Assembly (NCBI GenBank): GCA_025399215.1
Contig: MU621130.1
Coordinates: 30,664-94,663, forward strand
Origin: Globomyces pollinis-pini
Lineage: Eukaryota > Chytridiomycota > Chytridiomycetes > Rhizophydiales > Globomycetaceae
Length of the DNA: 64,000 bases
Direction: 5' to 3'
Within the stretch, counting starts at the first letter, position 1; every line of letters begins with the position of its first letter. The position numbers were made by a program, and so were the translations under genes. The notes below the pieces were generated by a model that worked only from the letters and a program-made list of their open reading frames with translations, was not told where the DNA came from and made no database searches. Shown here in pieces: positions 23,886 to 34,034 of the stretch.

Positions 23886-24926
23886 CTATACTTTATCAAC
23901 TAAAGATACAGGAGAATTATCATGGGATGAACTTTCCAAACCATTAGCTTTCAAGACATTTCTTAATTTCAAGATCTCCATGTTTAATCGTCTCAATTCT
24001 TTATCTCTATTCATTTTAAGTTGCATCAATTCCACTTCCAATCCCAGTTTTTCTTTATGTTCTTGTTCATATTTGTCTAAATTTTTCTGGTTTTCTTTCA
24101 CTAGTTCCATTAGAGTCGCTTCTAATTTTGATATTTGAGCTTCAGATGCGTTTCTATAGTTATATAAAAGATAGTTACAATCCTGGCGATTTATTCTCAT
24201 GATGTGATAGATATTCTACTCCTGTAGTAACAGTTTCAATAGCTTGTGTCTGGATGTGTCCTATGGTATCCTTGGTGGCCTGGAACCCTGTTTGTATGGC
24301 TGATTCACCTTTGCTGATTAGCGCTGTCCCGAAATCAGAGATAGATTTCATATTTAAAAGCCGGCTACTACTAAATAAAGATGACATGTATTTTACGTTG
24401 GTTCCTTTTGCTCTTTGATGAATAGGTTGAATTCCAACTTGTTTAGCCCCTGAAGTAATCCTATAGTATAAGAAATAGCAATTGATTTACCCAATATTGC
24501 AGGTTTAAGATCCGGGTCTCTTAGGATAGCTGTTGGTAAATACCATTCATCCAACAGTTTCTCATCACCAAACATAAAGCTTGTATGAGTGCCAAGGCTT
24601 TGTTGCATCAGAGCAATTTGAATGTAAACCGATACTCTTGATTCTGGAGAGTATTCCGTCAAAGACAAGACATTTTTGATAACATCAGGAGTATCTAAGG
24701 CAATACATATAAAATCCCAGACAGTTCGCCTCTTTTGGAACAGTGTCTTTTTATCAATAAATCCATGATTTAAAAGCAATTCAGTAGCCTTTGTTAGTTT
24801 TGATACATCATGAACTTGAGGGTCAGCCTTCTTGTTTTTTGGATCTGTAGCGTCGTTAATAATTTGCCCGATGGCCTCTCTAAATCCAAGATACAGAGAT
24901 TCTTTATCGTCAGTCTGCTCTGTCAT
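23886..24926 (-). CDS. RUN-domain protein with C-terminal coiled coil
   Basis: Three exons are joined by introns of 26 nt (near 24360-24386) and 25 nt (near 24152-24176). The N-terminal about 175 residues form a RUN domain: ATELLLNHGFIDKK, FQKRRTVWDFICIALDTPD, SPESRVSVYIQIALMQQSLG and GLLQGLNKLEFNLFIKEQ. RUN domains bind Rab/Rap-type small GTPases and motor adaptors. A Ser-rich linker with amphipathic helices follows (ISDFGTALISKGESAIQTGF). The C-terminal coiled coil of about 90 residues contains EAQISKLEATLMELVKENQK. The product is about 340 residues and is likely a vesicle-trafficking effector. The start at 24926 directly precedes the RUN domain, and 284 bp separate it from the divergent SETD3-like gene. 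Confidence 0.8.
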
Positions 24927-25210
24927 TCCACGTTGTTGTTTGTAGAAAAGTGAAGATATTTCAAACCAAGGTGAGTATTAATATAATCACAACACGTAAT
25001 TGACTCTCTAATAATTAAATTATCCAGATTCAAATGTTAGTTTGAAATGGAAACTCTGGCATATTTGTAAACTGTTCTTTGAATATTGAGTGGTCTAATT
25101 GATGGCTACAAAGCAAATGATTCAATCCAAGTAAAGAATTGAATATTTAATTATCATCAAATATTCATTCTCTGGTGTATTTTTGAACGTTCTGTCTCTT
25201 TACTTTTTCA

Positions 25211-26962
25211 ATGACGATGATCAGTAACAGATCCCCAAAAACAACGATGGACATTGAAAAAACTCATGAAATGCTGATGAAATTGGGTAATTGAATATGT
25301 CTGAAATTTGAAAGTAATGAACAAGTCGTCCAATTATGATTTACCAAATTTTAAAGCTTTGTATGAATTAACAGCGACATTAAGAGAGTTACAATCAGAT
25401 TATAATCAAGTTCATGATAGGCAAAAGAATCAACAGTCTCTGGATGCCTTTTTAACTTGGCTCCAAGAAAATGATGTTGGAACAACAGACTTGGTTATCA
25501 AAGAAACTTCAAATACAGGATTTGGAGTATTTGCACAAAATGAAATTCAGATTAACAAAACCATTGTTCAAGTTCCACTCTCAATGATGATCACCTCAAT
25601 ACCAAGCACTCCAGTATTAGGTATCGCGAAAGTCTAACGATCAATAGAGAATATAGTAAAGAGTGATATGTTATTATCGTCTGTACCTATGAATACGTTG
25701 ATTTTGCAATTGTTGATTGAAGATAGTAATCGCGAATCGTTTTGGCGTCCGTATTTGGATATTCTACCTGAACAATTCACTCTGCCAATGTATTTCAACC
25801 CAGACCAAATGAATCTATTGAAGCATTCATCAATACTACAAGATGCGATAAAAGACAATTTCAATAGCGTTAGACAATATCTTCATTTTTCTAGGTTACT
25901 CTTTCTTGTAAATATTAACGACTGTTTAGGTAATTCCACGTTATATATTGAATTCCAAGGTTATTACAAGTACTCTGTTTAAAATCTGAAATTATAGAAA
26001 TACAAACTAATAGCAAATCCACATTTCACATTTGAACGTTTTCAGTGGGCCAGAGCAATATGCCTCACTAGACAGGTAGAAATGATACACATAACAGTAG
26101 AATCCAATATTTAGAAGCAATCCAGAAAATCAACAAGAGTCACACCTTGCATTAATTCCCCTATATGATATGTTCAACCATTCCAATGTACGATAAAGTG
26201 TGATAATATTAGGGTACTGTGACATCGTTTTATGACATGAATAACTCTATGCTCGAAATGAAATCCCAATTTGATGTTAAAATTGGTGATGAGATATTAA
26301 TGACATATGGAGCAAGATCAAACCAAGAGTTGTTTCTTTATAGGTAATTCAAATCAAAAGTTTATGATACAAGTGGATTTGTAGATCAGGACACAATCGA
26401 AAACGACTACATTAAGCTATCAGTAATTCATTTTTTCGGGTTTAATCCACAGGTGATGATTCCAGCGAACGACACTTGTGCACAAGATCGAAAAGATCTT
26501 TTATCTAAGTTTGGGCTGACCATTGGTGAGAAAATCAATCTACGTCATGGGGAACCATTGACATCATCGCCAAAACTTTTTTCATTTCTGTACGGTTTGC
26601 TTATTGGAAAGGAAGAGTTAAAAAAATCATTAATTGATAAAAGTTTTACAGCCAGTGACTCCTTGAACCAGAAATGCAAGACTTGGTTGATTATCAAGAT
26701 CAGGGTTATGCTAAAAGGACTTAAACAAATGAAGCTGTTGTGTTGTGAATTGATGGCTTCTAGTCATTTGAGCAAATCGAATTGTCAGGTGGTGTGTAAA
26801 GGAGAAGCCTCTGAGAAAACTGACAGTAAAAAAGCGAATATGGAAACCCTTGTTTCAAAGGAGACGAACTTGGAGACAGGATGTATCAAGTTGATTCATA
26901 GTTTGGCCAAAGTGGAAATACAATTGTTAGAAACCTTTCTTTTATCACTAAATAAAGCTTAA
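25211..26962 (+). CDS. SETD3/RLSMT-type SET-domain methyltransferase
   Basis: Several exons run from ATG 25211, joining KTHEMLMKL to VMNKSSNYDLPNFKALYELT. The split SET domain can be followed: LVIKETSNTGFGVFAQNEIQ, an insert with ESFWRPYLDILPEQFTLPMY, then RFQWARAICLTRQ. ALIPLYDMFNHSNG follows, with the catalytic NH, then VKIGDEILMTYGARSNQELF with the substrate/SAM tyrosine, then GFVDQDTIEND. This matches SETD3 and Rubisco-LSMT-like enzymes. Animal SETD3 methylates actin histidine 73, but the substrate here is unknown. The C-terminal Rubisco-LSMT-like helical domain continues to 26962. Confidence 0.82.
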
Positions 26963-27150
26963 TTCGTAACTGCCTAGATCAAATCATCAGTGCTCTTGAA
27001 ACGGGCACAGAATGATGGTATCATTTAACGTTCTGATGGGTGTGTGAATGTGACCATGGAGCCGATGTTTTGGAATTTTATTTTCATGATGAAACAGAGC
27101 CGACGATTGTATATAAAAGAACTATAGTTGACGTGTTTTCTTTAAAAAAA

Positions 27151-28734
27151 ATGTCGAACATTTACGGGTACTTAGTGTCCTTTGCTGCTGCAACTGGTGG
27201 TTTGTTATTTGGTTATGAAATTGGTGTTATTGGACAAGTTCTGTCTTTAGATACCTTCAAGTATGATATGGGTATTCTTCACCTTCCACTCCAAAAGAAT
27301 GATAAGGGAATTATTGCCTTCGACGAAGGTGCGAAGAATTTTGTTGAATCTCTCACAACCTTTATTTTCTTGTTTGGTTGTGCTAGTGGTGCAATGATTG
27401 TATCTGGTCTAGCCGATTCCTTGGGACGTAAGAGAACCATTTTACTCGCCGGGATTTTGTTCCTCGTCGGTGCTATTGCACAAACATTTGCTCCTATTGG
27501 AGGTTTACTGAAACCAATGTTTTTTATCGGTCGTTTAATTGGTGGTTTGGGAATTGGGATGGCGTCAATGTGTGTCCCACTGTACATTGCTGAAACAGCC
27601 CCAACTGAAATCAGAGGAAGAATGATTACCATCCAACAACTGATGATTACCATTGGTATTCTCGTTGCTTCCATTGTCAATGCTGTTATCATCAGTTTAT
27701 CCGAACCATCAATTGACGGATTCGCGTTGACTGATTTCCCAAAGAGTAATGAATGGAGATTCTGTCTTAGTGCTCAAATGGTTCCTGCTGCTTTTCTAAC
27801 TATCATCATGTTCTTTATGCCAGGTAAGATTTAAAACGTATTTTATTAGCAGAATCACCTCGTTGGTTAGCCATGAAAGACAGAAATGATGAATGTGCAG
27901 CAACTTTAGCACAATTGCATCAAGTTGATCAATCTGACTCTAAAGTTCAATCTGAATACAAAGAAATTCTTGAAAATGTTCAACATGAAAGATCTATTGG
28001 AAACGGAGGTAATGCTGTTCAGTTGTATTAATATTTTCTTAGGTTGGGATGAAGTATTCTCTCCTCAAATCAAAAGACGTACCTTTATCACCTTTATGCT
28101 TCAATTTTTCCAACAATGGACTGGTATCAATGTTATTTTCTATTATGGGCCTTCCATTTTGATGAATATGGGATTATCAAAACATACTGCTCAAGTTCCT
28201 GGACCAATCGTTAATAACTTTGTCAATTTTATCTCTACTTTCCCCGGAATGTACTTTGTTGAAAAATATGGTCGTCGCCCATTGTTCATCTTTGGAGGAA
28301 TTGGTATGTTTGTATCCCAATACATAATGACCATTTGCTTATCGGTTGGACAACAAAAGGACAATACTTTGAATACAATTGCATTGCTGGCTATGGCAAC
28401 CTTCACATTATCTTTTGGTTCTACATGGGGACCTTGTGCTTGGGTTTATCAATCCGAAGTTTTCCCACTTCGAGTTCGTGCAAAAGGTACTGGATTGGCC
28501 ACTTTCTCCAATTGGGCTAATGGTGCTTTAGTATCTTTCCTCAATCCTTTTATGCAAACTGGAATTCCTAATCAGTTGTTTGCCGTTTATGGTACTATGG
28601 ATGTACTTGCTACCATCTTTGCTTATTTCATGGTTCCAGAAACTGCTGGTAAATCATTGGAAGAAATGGAAGAAATATTTGGTGGTAGTGATGGATCTTT
28701 GTCAGGTGCTCGACTCGAAGCTGGCAAAAAGTAA
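27151..28734 (+). CDS. Sugar (hexose-type) transporter, major facilitator superfamily
   Basis: ATG 27151 follows a TATAAAA element near 27111. Two introns (about 27823-27850 and 28009-28042) leave a product of about 505 residues with twelve membrane segments. Sugar-porter signatures are all present: GGLLFGYEIGVIGQV, DSLGRKRTILLAGILF, GRLIGGLGIGMASMCVPLYI followed by ETAPTEIRGRM, QQWTGINVIFYYGPSI, EKYGRRPLFI and PETAGKSLEEMEEIFGG. The substrate is probably glucose or a related hexose. The PETAG variant and QQWTGIN resemble fungal Hxt/Rgt-like and quinate-type porters, so a different monosaccharide cannot be excluded. The gene converges on DSC1, ending 117 bp from it. Confidence 0.9.
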
Positions 28735-28851
28735 GCTAAACCAAATTCTTTATAATATACTTTTTAAATTGAATAATCAATTGACTGTTTTTACAAGTAG
28801 AGTTGGTGTTTAATGCTTCATGTACAAAAAATCATTTATTGATGTATAAAG

Positions 28852-30978
28852 TTACGGTAAAGGAATACCATTACGACATATAGGACACTAAGAAATGTTA
28901 TAATAATATAACAAACCTCAAATCGTACTTCCATCCATTGCTCTAAACAGCTACTATGGAATATATGCATACTTGAAATAAGATCAGCACTCACTTACCA
29001 TGGGGTTATCATATAATCTTCACTATTCATACTATTCAGATCCATACTCACAAAACATATTGCACAGTCACTATTCTGAATACCTTCCATTTGTGGGATA
29101 GAATGATAATCATACATCCTAGGCAGTAACTAAAATAGTTAATCATACAAAAACATACTTGGTGAGGTATATATGCCCTACTTAGTCAGTAATATAGAAG
29201 TAGTTACCTGGGACCATAGTTTTGTTGAATATAGAGTATTGTTAATTGTGCACTAGTAATCAGTAACAGCATAACAGGCCAAATAGGAGAGTAAGAGAAT
29301 GAAATGCGATGAACTGGACAACACCATATAGACAATGGTAATAATGCACGTGTGACTGTCTGAACAACAATAAAAGACCAAGTGAATGGTGTTTTAGTAT
29401 TTCGCAGAATATTTCGAACTATTTGAGGTATCCAAAAACAAGATAACACCAAAATACCCAAGTTGATGAAAAAGGTATACTTATAAATCATCATCAAGGT
29501 CACATTAGCACCACCTACATATATCATATCTGTTGTTAACATGTAAATATTACATATTTTGGCTTGTAGGAGAGGAGAGTCTAAATCAGGGTCATTTCGA
29601 TGTTGAGATTTAATGATGGAGAAAATAAAGCGGATTTCAAATAAAGCAAACATCACCAGTTTGAAAAAAACAATAGTAGCAGCTTGTAGAAATAGGTTTG
29701 CTAATTGTCTAATTAAATCATTCACTTACAAAATGATAATCCAATGACAAGCAGCATAGTGCACACATAGAAATCAATAAACCCAATCTAAGTTTAGATA
29801 GTTGGAATATGTCATACCTATTCGATTAGAGCAAGATTTTATACCATTGAGATAGTAAGTGCTGATATCTTGGATCTGGTCTATCAAGATATTTAATTCC
29901 GACTCTAACTTACTGATTGTGACGTGCATTGCTGCATCTGTAAGGCTATCAGGACTAGTTCTAAACCACTTGCCAACTGAAAGAAAATTAAGGACCAATG
30001 ATAATTTTGATGGTTAATTTTCATCAAAATGACGTCCATATCTCCTTTAAATGTCAAGTTACAATTTTTAGAAAGAATTAATGCAGAGGCAGTTAAATGT
30101 GGTGGTCTTATTGTCGAAATCCCTTCATCATTGTCGAGCTCTGATAATTGTTAATTCAATATGATAAACCATTTTCAAAAACTTGGATTGCTTCCCTAGA
30201 TTCCAAAAGATGATCCAATTGTATAAATATATCAAATGAACAGTTTGTATGTACATTTGGTGCAACTAATCGTTACAAAGAAAGCCAATACATTTAATCG
30301 TTCCATTGACATCTGCATCCAACTGGGTATTTAAACGATGTAACTTATTCTCGTTGAATTCCAATAAAATGTTCTTACTTTGATTGAATATTACTGGATC
30401 AGGAAGTAAATCTAAGCCTGATAATCCACTCTCCCTAATGACATTGAGACACCACAAAATACCAATGTCGTGATGAAGTTTGCATAACTATTGAACCATT
30501 TGCGGGAAAATGAAATCCTGAGCAATAATAATTCCAAGTATTATTCGACAACTTTAACTGCATATCTCCTTCTGTGAAGAATATGTTTGGACTAGATTTA
30601 TTGGTATGTAGATAGAATTTCATTGTATCTGATTCAGATGTATCACTAATGGTTCCAGAATCATTTTGTATTGAGTTGTTTGAATTGTACGATGATATTG
30701 ATCCATATAAATATCCAGTTACATTCTGATAAAAGTGATAGAATGGAGACCTTGGTTTAAATAGTTGAAGATCATTTAATAACTTTGAAGAATTATAAGA
30801 GTATTGTAGCTATGTATTAATGACGTACAATTGGTACTTGATTGATATTGTTGATTGCATTTTGACGGAGAGATATAATTTCAGATAACTTTATGGATTG
30901 CTTATCTGTGATTTCAACGTAGTAGATGATGCTAAATAGAAACCAAACAATGATGGCAACAAAAGTCAGGTTTGACAT
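28852..30978 (-). CDS. DSC1: Transmembrane RING E3 ligase Dsc1/Tul1
   Basis: The start at 30978 gives a signal-anchor (MSNLTFVAIIVWFLFSIIYY). An ectodomain follows, with ALILSKNCNLTFKGDMD and SYNSSKLLNDLQ regions. Multiple membrane helices come next: VFFKLVMFALFEIRFIF, YKYTFFINLGILVLSCFW and WPVMLLLITSAQLTILYI. The C-terminus is QNYGPRAYIPHQ, LLPRMYDYHSIPQ, then a RING-H2: DCAICF, MHIFHSSCLEQWM and CPICRNGIPLP. The GPR-(F/Y)-IP...YDYH motif and C-terminal RING are characteristic of Dsc1/Tul1. This Golgi/endosome E3 ubiquitinates membrane proteins and, in some fungi, activates SREBP. Around eight introns of 25-40 nt are needed. The ectodomain exons are less certain than the C-terminal half. 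Confidence 0.85.
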
Positions 30979-31099
30979 GAAGTGCGGAAAACATGACTGA
31001 CGGCCAAAACATGGTAACTTTAGATGCTTCTAAAGTAATTGAATTCAATGAATGTGGTGATGGGTCATACTATCGTCAATAGATATCTTGGATTCCAAG

Positions 31100-31120
31100 C
31101 GTTTCCAAGACTTGGAAACG
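31100..31120. repeat. Perfect inverted repeat, 10-bp arms with 1-nt centre
   Basis: CGTTTCCAAG and its exact complement flank a single A. The 21-nt element lies in intergenic DNA upstream of the secreted-protein cluster. It could be a dimeric transcription-factor site or a hairpin. Function is not known. Confidence 0.85.
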
Positions 31121-31193
31121 ATGACTATTAACAGGCATTACTTACCAGTACATTATCGAATACTTATTTGGTATGATCACTACTAGTTTGGCG

Positions 31194-31229
31194 AGTACTT
31201 GCCCCAAAATCCATTTTGGAGCAAGTATT
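31194..31229. repeat. Imperfect inverted repeat, 16-nt arms
   Basis: AGTACTTGCCCCAAAA (31194-31209) pairs with TTTTGGAGCAAGTATT (31214-31229) at 14 of 16 positions, across a 4-nt loop. It lies 74 nt from the preceding palindrome. Confidence 0.75.
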
Positions 31230-31478
31230 TGGACCAAATCTAAATGGATTGGATTAATCGTATGCAATACAATTTGCTGACAGTTAAACTCAAGAGGGAA
31301 AATGAAACTAAACATTACAGAAGAACACTAGCATACATACGTTTCTTCAAAACTGTACAACGAATGAGATCCTAACTGAATAATGGATATATAGACACGA
31401 TGCCAACATGTGGTGCTGAAGTAAATATTTACAATTCTGTAGCATGCTTAAAAAGAAAGGAATCTATTTTGTCGTAAA

Positions 31479-31560
31479 ATGAATTTCTTCACTCTTGCTG
31501 TTTCGTTAATGGAATGTAGGTCCTAATGATCATCTTCTTGAAATTACAGTTACTGTTTTT
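31479..31560 (+). pseudogene. Decayed leader of a third secreted-protein paralogue
   Basis: The stretch starts ATG AAT TTC TTC ACT CTT GCT, matching the MNFFTLA leader of the two intact paralogues. It soon shifts frame and reaches TAA after about 15 codons. It then continues with GATCATCTTCTTGAAATTAC, which corresponds to the DHLLEIT segment of the copy at 31687. Similarity ends near 31550, and no mature domain follows. The promoter-like module of the intact copy begins directly after it. This is best read as a partial tandem duplicate that has degenerated. Confidence 0.82.
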
Positions 31561-31686
31561 GTATTTATATTGATCCACAATACATAGTGGATTTACATCC
31601 ATCTTGGTTTGTTTACATCCAATCCACTCTCGACATTTAAATAGATAGAAAATATCGTAAGAAATCACTCAAATAACTTATTGAAA
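31561..31686 (+). promoter_or_regulatory. Upstream module of secreted paralogue A
   Basis: The region holds TTGATCCAC, two copies of TTTACATCCA (near 31590 and 31612) and a terminal block GAAATCACTCAAATAA immediately before ATG 31687. The same elements in the same order precede paralogue B at 32790. A shared regulatory module is inferred from this repetition. Confidence 0.6.
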
Positions 31687-32349
31687 ATGAACTTCTTTAC
31701 TCTTGCCGCTTCTTTGATTGGATTGGTTGCTGCCGATCATCTTCTTGAAATCACACTTACTGTCGATAACGCGTACTTCGTTGAAGTTACAGGCCAAGCG
31801 ACACAATTTGGACCAGGAATTCCTGTTGGTACACCCAATGCACAAACTGGTGAGTGGGGAACAGTGCAAACCAAAACATTCACTCTTCTTGGTGATGGTC
31901 CATGGGTAGTGGGAGTTGTTGGGGATGACTGGGGGGTAACTTCTGCTTTCATGTATGGCTAAATTATTACTAATTCTATCAGGGGGGTTGTTAAACTTAA
32001 CGGCGGGCTATTAGCTGTTACTGGTGATGGTTCTTGGGATGTCAAGGAAGGCTCCTCAGTTGCAAACGAATTGGAAGTTCCAGCAGGATGGTTAGACCCT
32101 GATTACGATGCTAATGCGAATGGATTTGTCACCGCAGGATACGACTCTGTCTGTCTCAATCAAGGTGCTTACACTAGTGTCAAAGCGCAAATTGGCAACA
32201 ATGTAAAGCCAATCTGGAGAAAAGGTGGTGTTAACACCTGTGCCAGTTACCAGCCAAATGCACTCCAAAACTATCATTACTACAATTACTTCCGATTGGT
32301 CATTCCTGCTGTCAACGGACAATGTAACGTAGACGTTGTTGATATCTGA
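31687..32349 (+). CDS. Secreted beta-sandwich-like protein, paralogue A
   Basis: ATG 31687 encodes a signal peptide (MNFFTLAASLIGLVAADH). The mature protein has about 190 residues in two exons. The intron, about 28 nt (near 31956-31983), splits an ATG codon in SAFMGVVKLNGG. Seen in the mature part: LTVDNAYFVEVTGQ, GDGPWVVGVVGDDWGVTSAF, GDGSWDVKEGSS, PAGWLDPDYDANANGFVTAG and VKPIWRKGG. The pattern of an early VDN-aromatic strand, a middle GVVxDD segment, PxGW-xxxYDA and xIW resembles galactose-binding-like beta-sandwich modules. That fold is inferred and I do not recognise a named family. Identity with paralogue B is high in the leader and moderate in the body. Confidence 0.85.
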
Positions 32350-32659
32350 TTTCAATAAATCTGGTTCAATTTACATTCTTTATTAGATCTAAATACAGTA
32401 TTTCATTTAGAGATTTATTCTTTAGTTGTATCTTAACAGTAATAATCAATCAATACTTTAACCAAATCCCCGTAATTTACACGGAAACTCGTCTATCTTA
32501 TTGTATGGATGCCATTCAACAAATGTAATGTGTAAAGTTACATCACCGTATCAATCACATTCCACGAAAAATAGATGTATTCCAATGGTCAATGAATTTT
32601 AATCCATTTCCCCTGTATAGCAAGTGAATTTCACTCCACGATAAGTGGTGAAAAAACTT
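32350..32659. other. Intergenic region between the secreted paralogues
   Basis: No coding sequence is seen. The stretch contains scattered TCCAC and ATCCA motifs, such as TTCCACGAAA, AATCCATTT and ACTCCACGATAA, like those in the adjacent upstream modules. Confidence 0.5.
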
Positions 32660-32789
32660 AAATATGGATTTTGATCCACGATAAATAGTATATTACATCC
32701 ATGCGTACTTCTTGGCGTATTTACATCCATCCTTGATGGTTAAAAAGAGAGAGAATGAAGTATGAAATCACTCAAATAATTTATTCCAT
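32660..32789 (+). promoter_or_regulatory. Upstream module of secreted paralogue B
   Basis: The module has TTGATCCACGATAAATAG, two ACATCCAT boxes (TTACATCCAT and TTTACATCCA) and the block GAAATCACTCAAATAATTTA just before ATG 32790. It mirrors the module at 31561-31686 in content, order and distance to the start codon. Confidence 0.6.
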
Positions 32790-33438
32790 ATGAACTTCTT
32801 TACTCTTGCTGCTTCTTTGATTGGATTGGTTGCTGCCGATCACACTATTGAACTAACCACTTCTGTTGACAACGCGTTCTACACTGATATCACTGGGGGA
32901 AATATCCAATACGGTCCAGGAAATCAAGTTGGAACATTCGGACCTACCGGGGACTGGACCCAAGTGCAAACTAAAACATACCAAGTTACTGGTGATGGTC
33001 CATGGGTTTTAGGAGTTGTTGCTGATGATTATGGTGTTACTGCTGGTTTCATGTAAATCTATTGAAGGTTGATTTTTTAGGGGTGTTGTCAGACTTGATG
33101 GTGAGGTGATCGCTGTTACAGGAGATGCTGAACAGTCTTGGCAAGTCAAGGAAGGTTCTTCAAGCCCAAATACTTTGCAAGTCCCACCAGGCTGGTTGGC
33201 AGTTAATTACGACGCTGCTGGCAATGGTTTTGTTCCTGCTGGGTTTAATAGTGCATGTCTTAACCAAGGTGCATATGTCAATGTGAAAGCTCAAATTGGA
33301 CAAGGAGTTAAACCAATCTGGCAGAAAGGTGGTGTAGCTGATTGTACCAGTTATCCAGATGGTTTGCATTACTACAATTACTTCCGTTTGGTTATTTCAC
33401 TTCCTCCTGCCAAATGTGAAGCTCCAGAAGATATCTAA
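32790..33438 (+). CDS. Secreted beta-sandwich-like protein, paralogue B
   Basis: The leader (MNFFTLAASLIGLVAADH) is identical at protein level to paralogue A. The mature part has about 190 residues: TSVDNAFYTDITGGNIQYGP, GDGPWVLGVVADDYGVTAGF, GDAEQSWQVKEGSSS, PPGWLAVNYDAAGNGFVPAG and GVKPIWQKGG. A single intron near 33051-33079 sits at the same codon and phase as in paralogue A, which confirms duplication. Cysteines in the C-terminal part (SACLNQG, ADCTSY and PAKCEAP) are conserved or shifted only slightly. The protein is presumably exported to the wall or outside the cell. Function is unknown; carbohydrate binding is one possibility. Confidence 0.87.
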
Positions 33439-34034
33439 AATTGAGATTATTTACTTCAATAAAGTTCTTCATCATGAAAATTCTTTTTATTTATTTCATC
33501 ACGAATCCCAAGTTTAGCAACAGTTCAATATGAGAGTGTAAATATGGATACATTTGCTTATTTATCCTTGATGTAACTTGATGAGAGAAGCACGTGAGTC
33601 TTCCCATTGGCGTTTTGTAATCAAAAAGACTTTAGGATCTTAGGGGAAAGGGACTCGTTGCTGAACGCTAAATTGAAATTAGTAGCTTAAATCTACTTAT
33701 ACCAATGTGTTGTAATGAAATTAGTTGAACCTTGTAAAACTTTACTTATTTATAAAAGGAAATACCATTAATATGACTGAATTTTGCATCGTGTGATTAA
33801 CTCAGTTGAATATTCTAAATTTACTACAGGGTTTTCTTTGAAACAAGATTTATGTATACCACAACGCGACTGTAATACAACCTTCACTATCAATAGCTAC
33901 AACAACATAATACATTCACTCATACATGCAAACCAAAACATTTTTCAAGTGATTGTAATGATTTTGGTGTTAGTTCTACTTTAGGCGTTTATCAATTCTT
34001 GGGTGGCGTTTGAAGTTTTCCCTGAATTTCTTCA
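33439..34034. other. Intergenic region
   Basis: I see no gene with exon-like structure here. A CACGTG hexamer lies near 33591 and a TATAAAA-like element near 33750. An open frame at 33784-33984 is low-complexity and lacks coding character. Confidence 0.5.

Larger units (their letters stand above)
30979..31478. other. Intergenic region with two strong inverted repeats
   Basis: No coding feature is seen between DSC1 and the relic leader at 31479. The stretch contains a perfect hairpin-forming palindrome (31100-31120) and a longer imperfect one (31194-31229), annotated separately. Confidence 0.6.

Noticed and set aside
27279..27692. Antisense 137-residue frame in the sugar transporter
   Set aside because: It mirrors the codon pattern of the transporter and shows no domain or start context.
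31479..31560. Functional third secreted gene
   Set aside because: The leader is followed by a frameshift and stop, and no mature domain follows before the next promoter module.
33784..33984. 66-residue plus-strand frame downstream of the secreted cluster
   Set aside because: Low-complexity, no signal peptide and no splice-linked exons.
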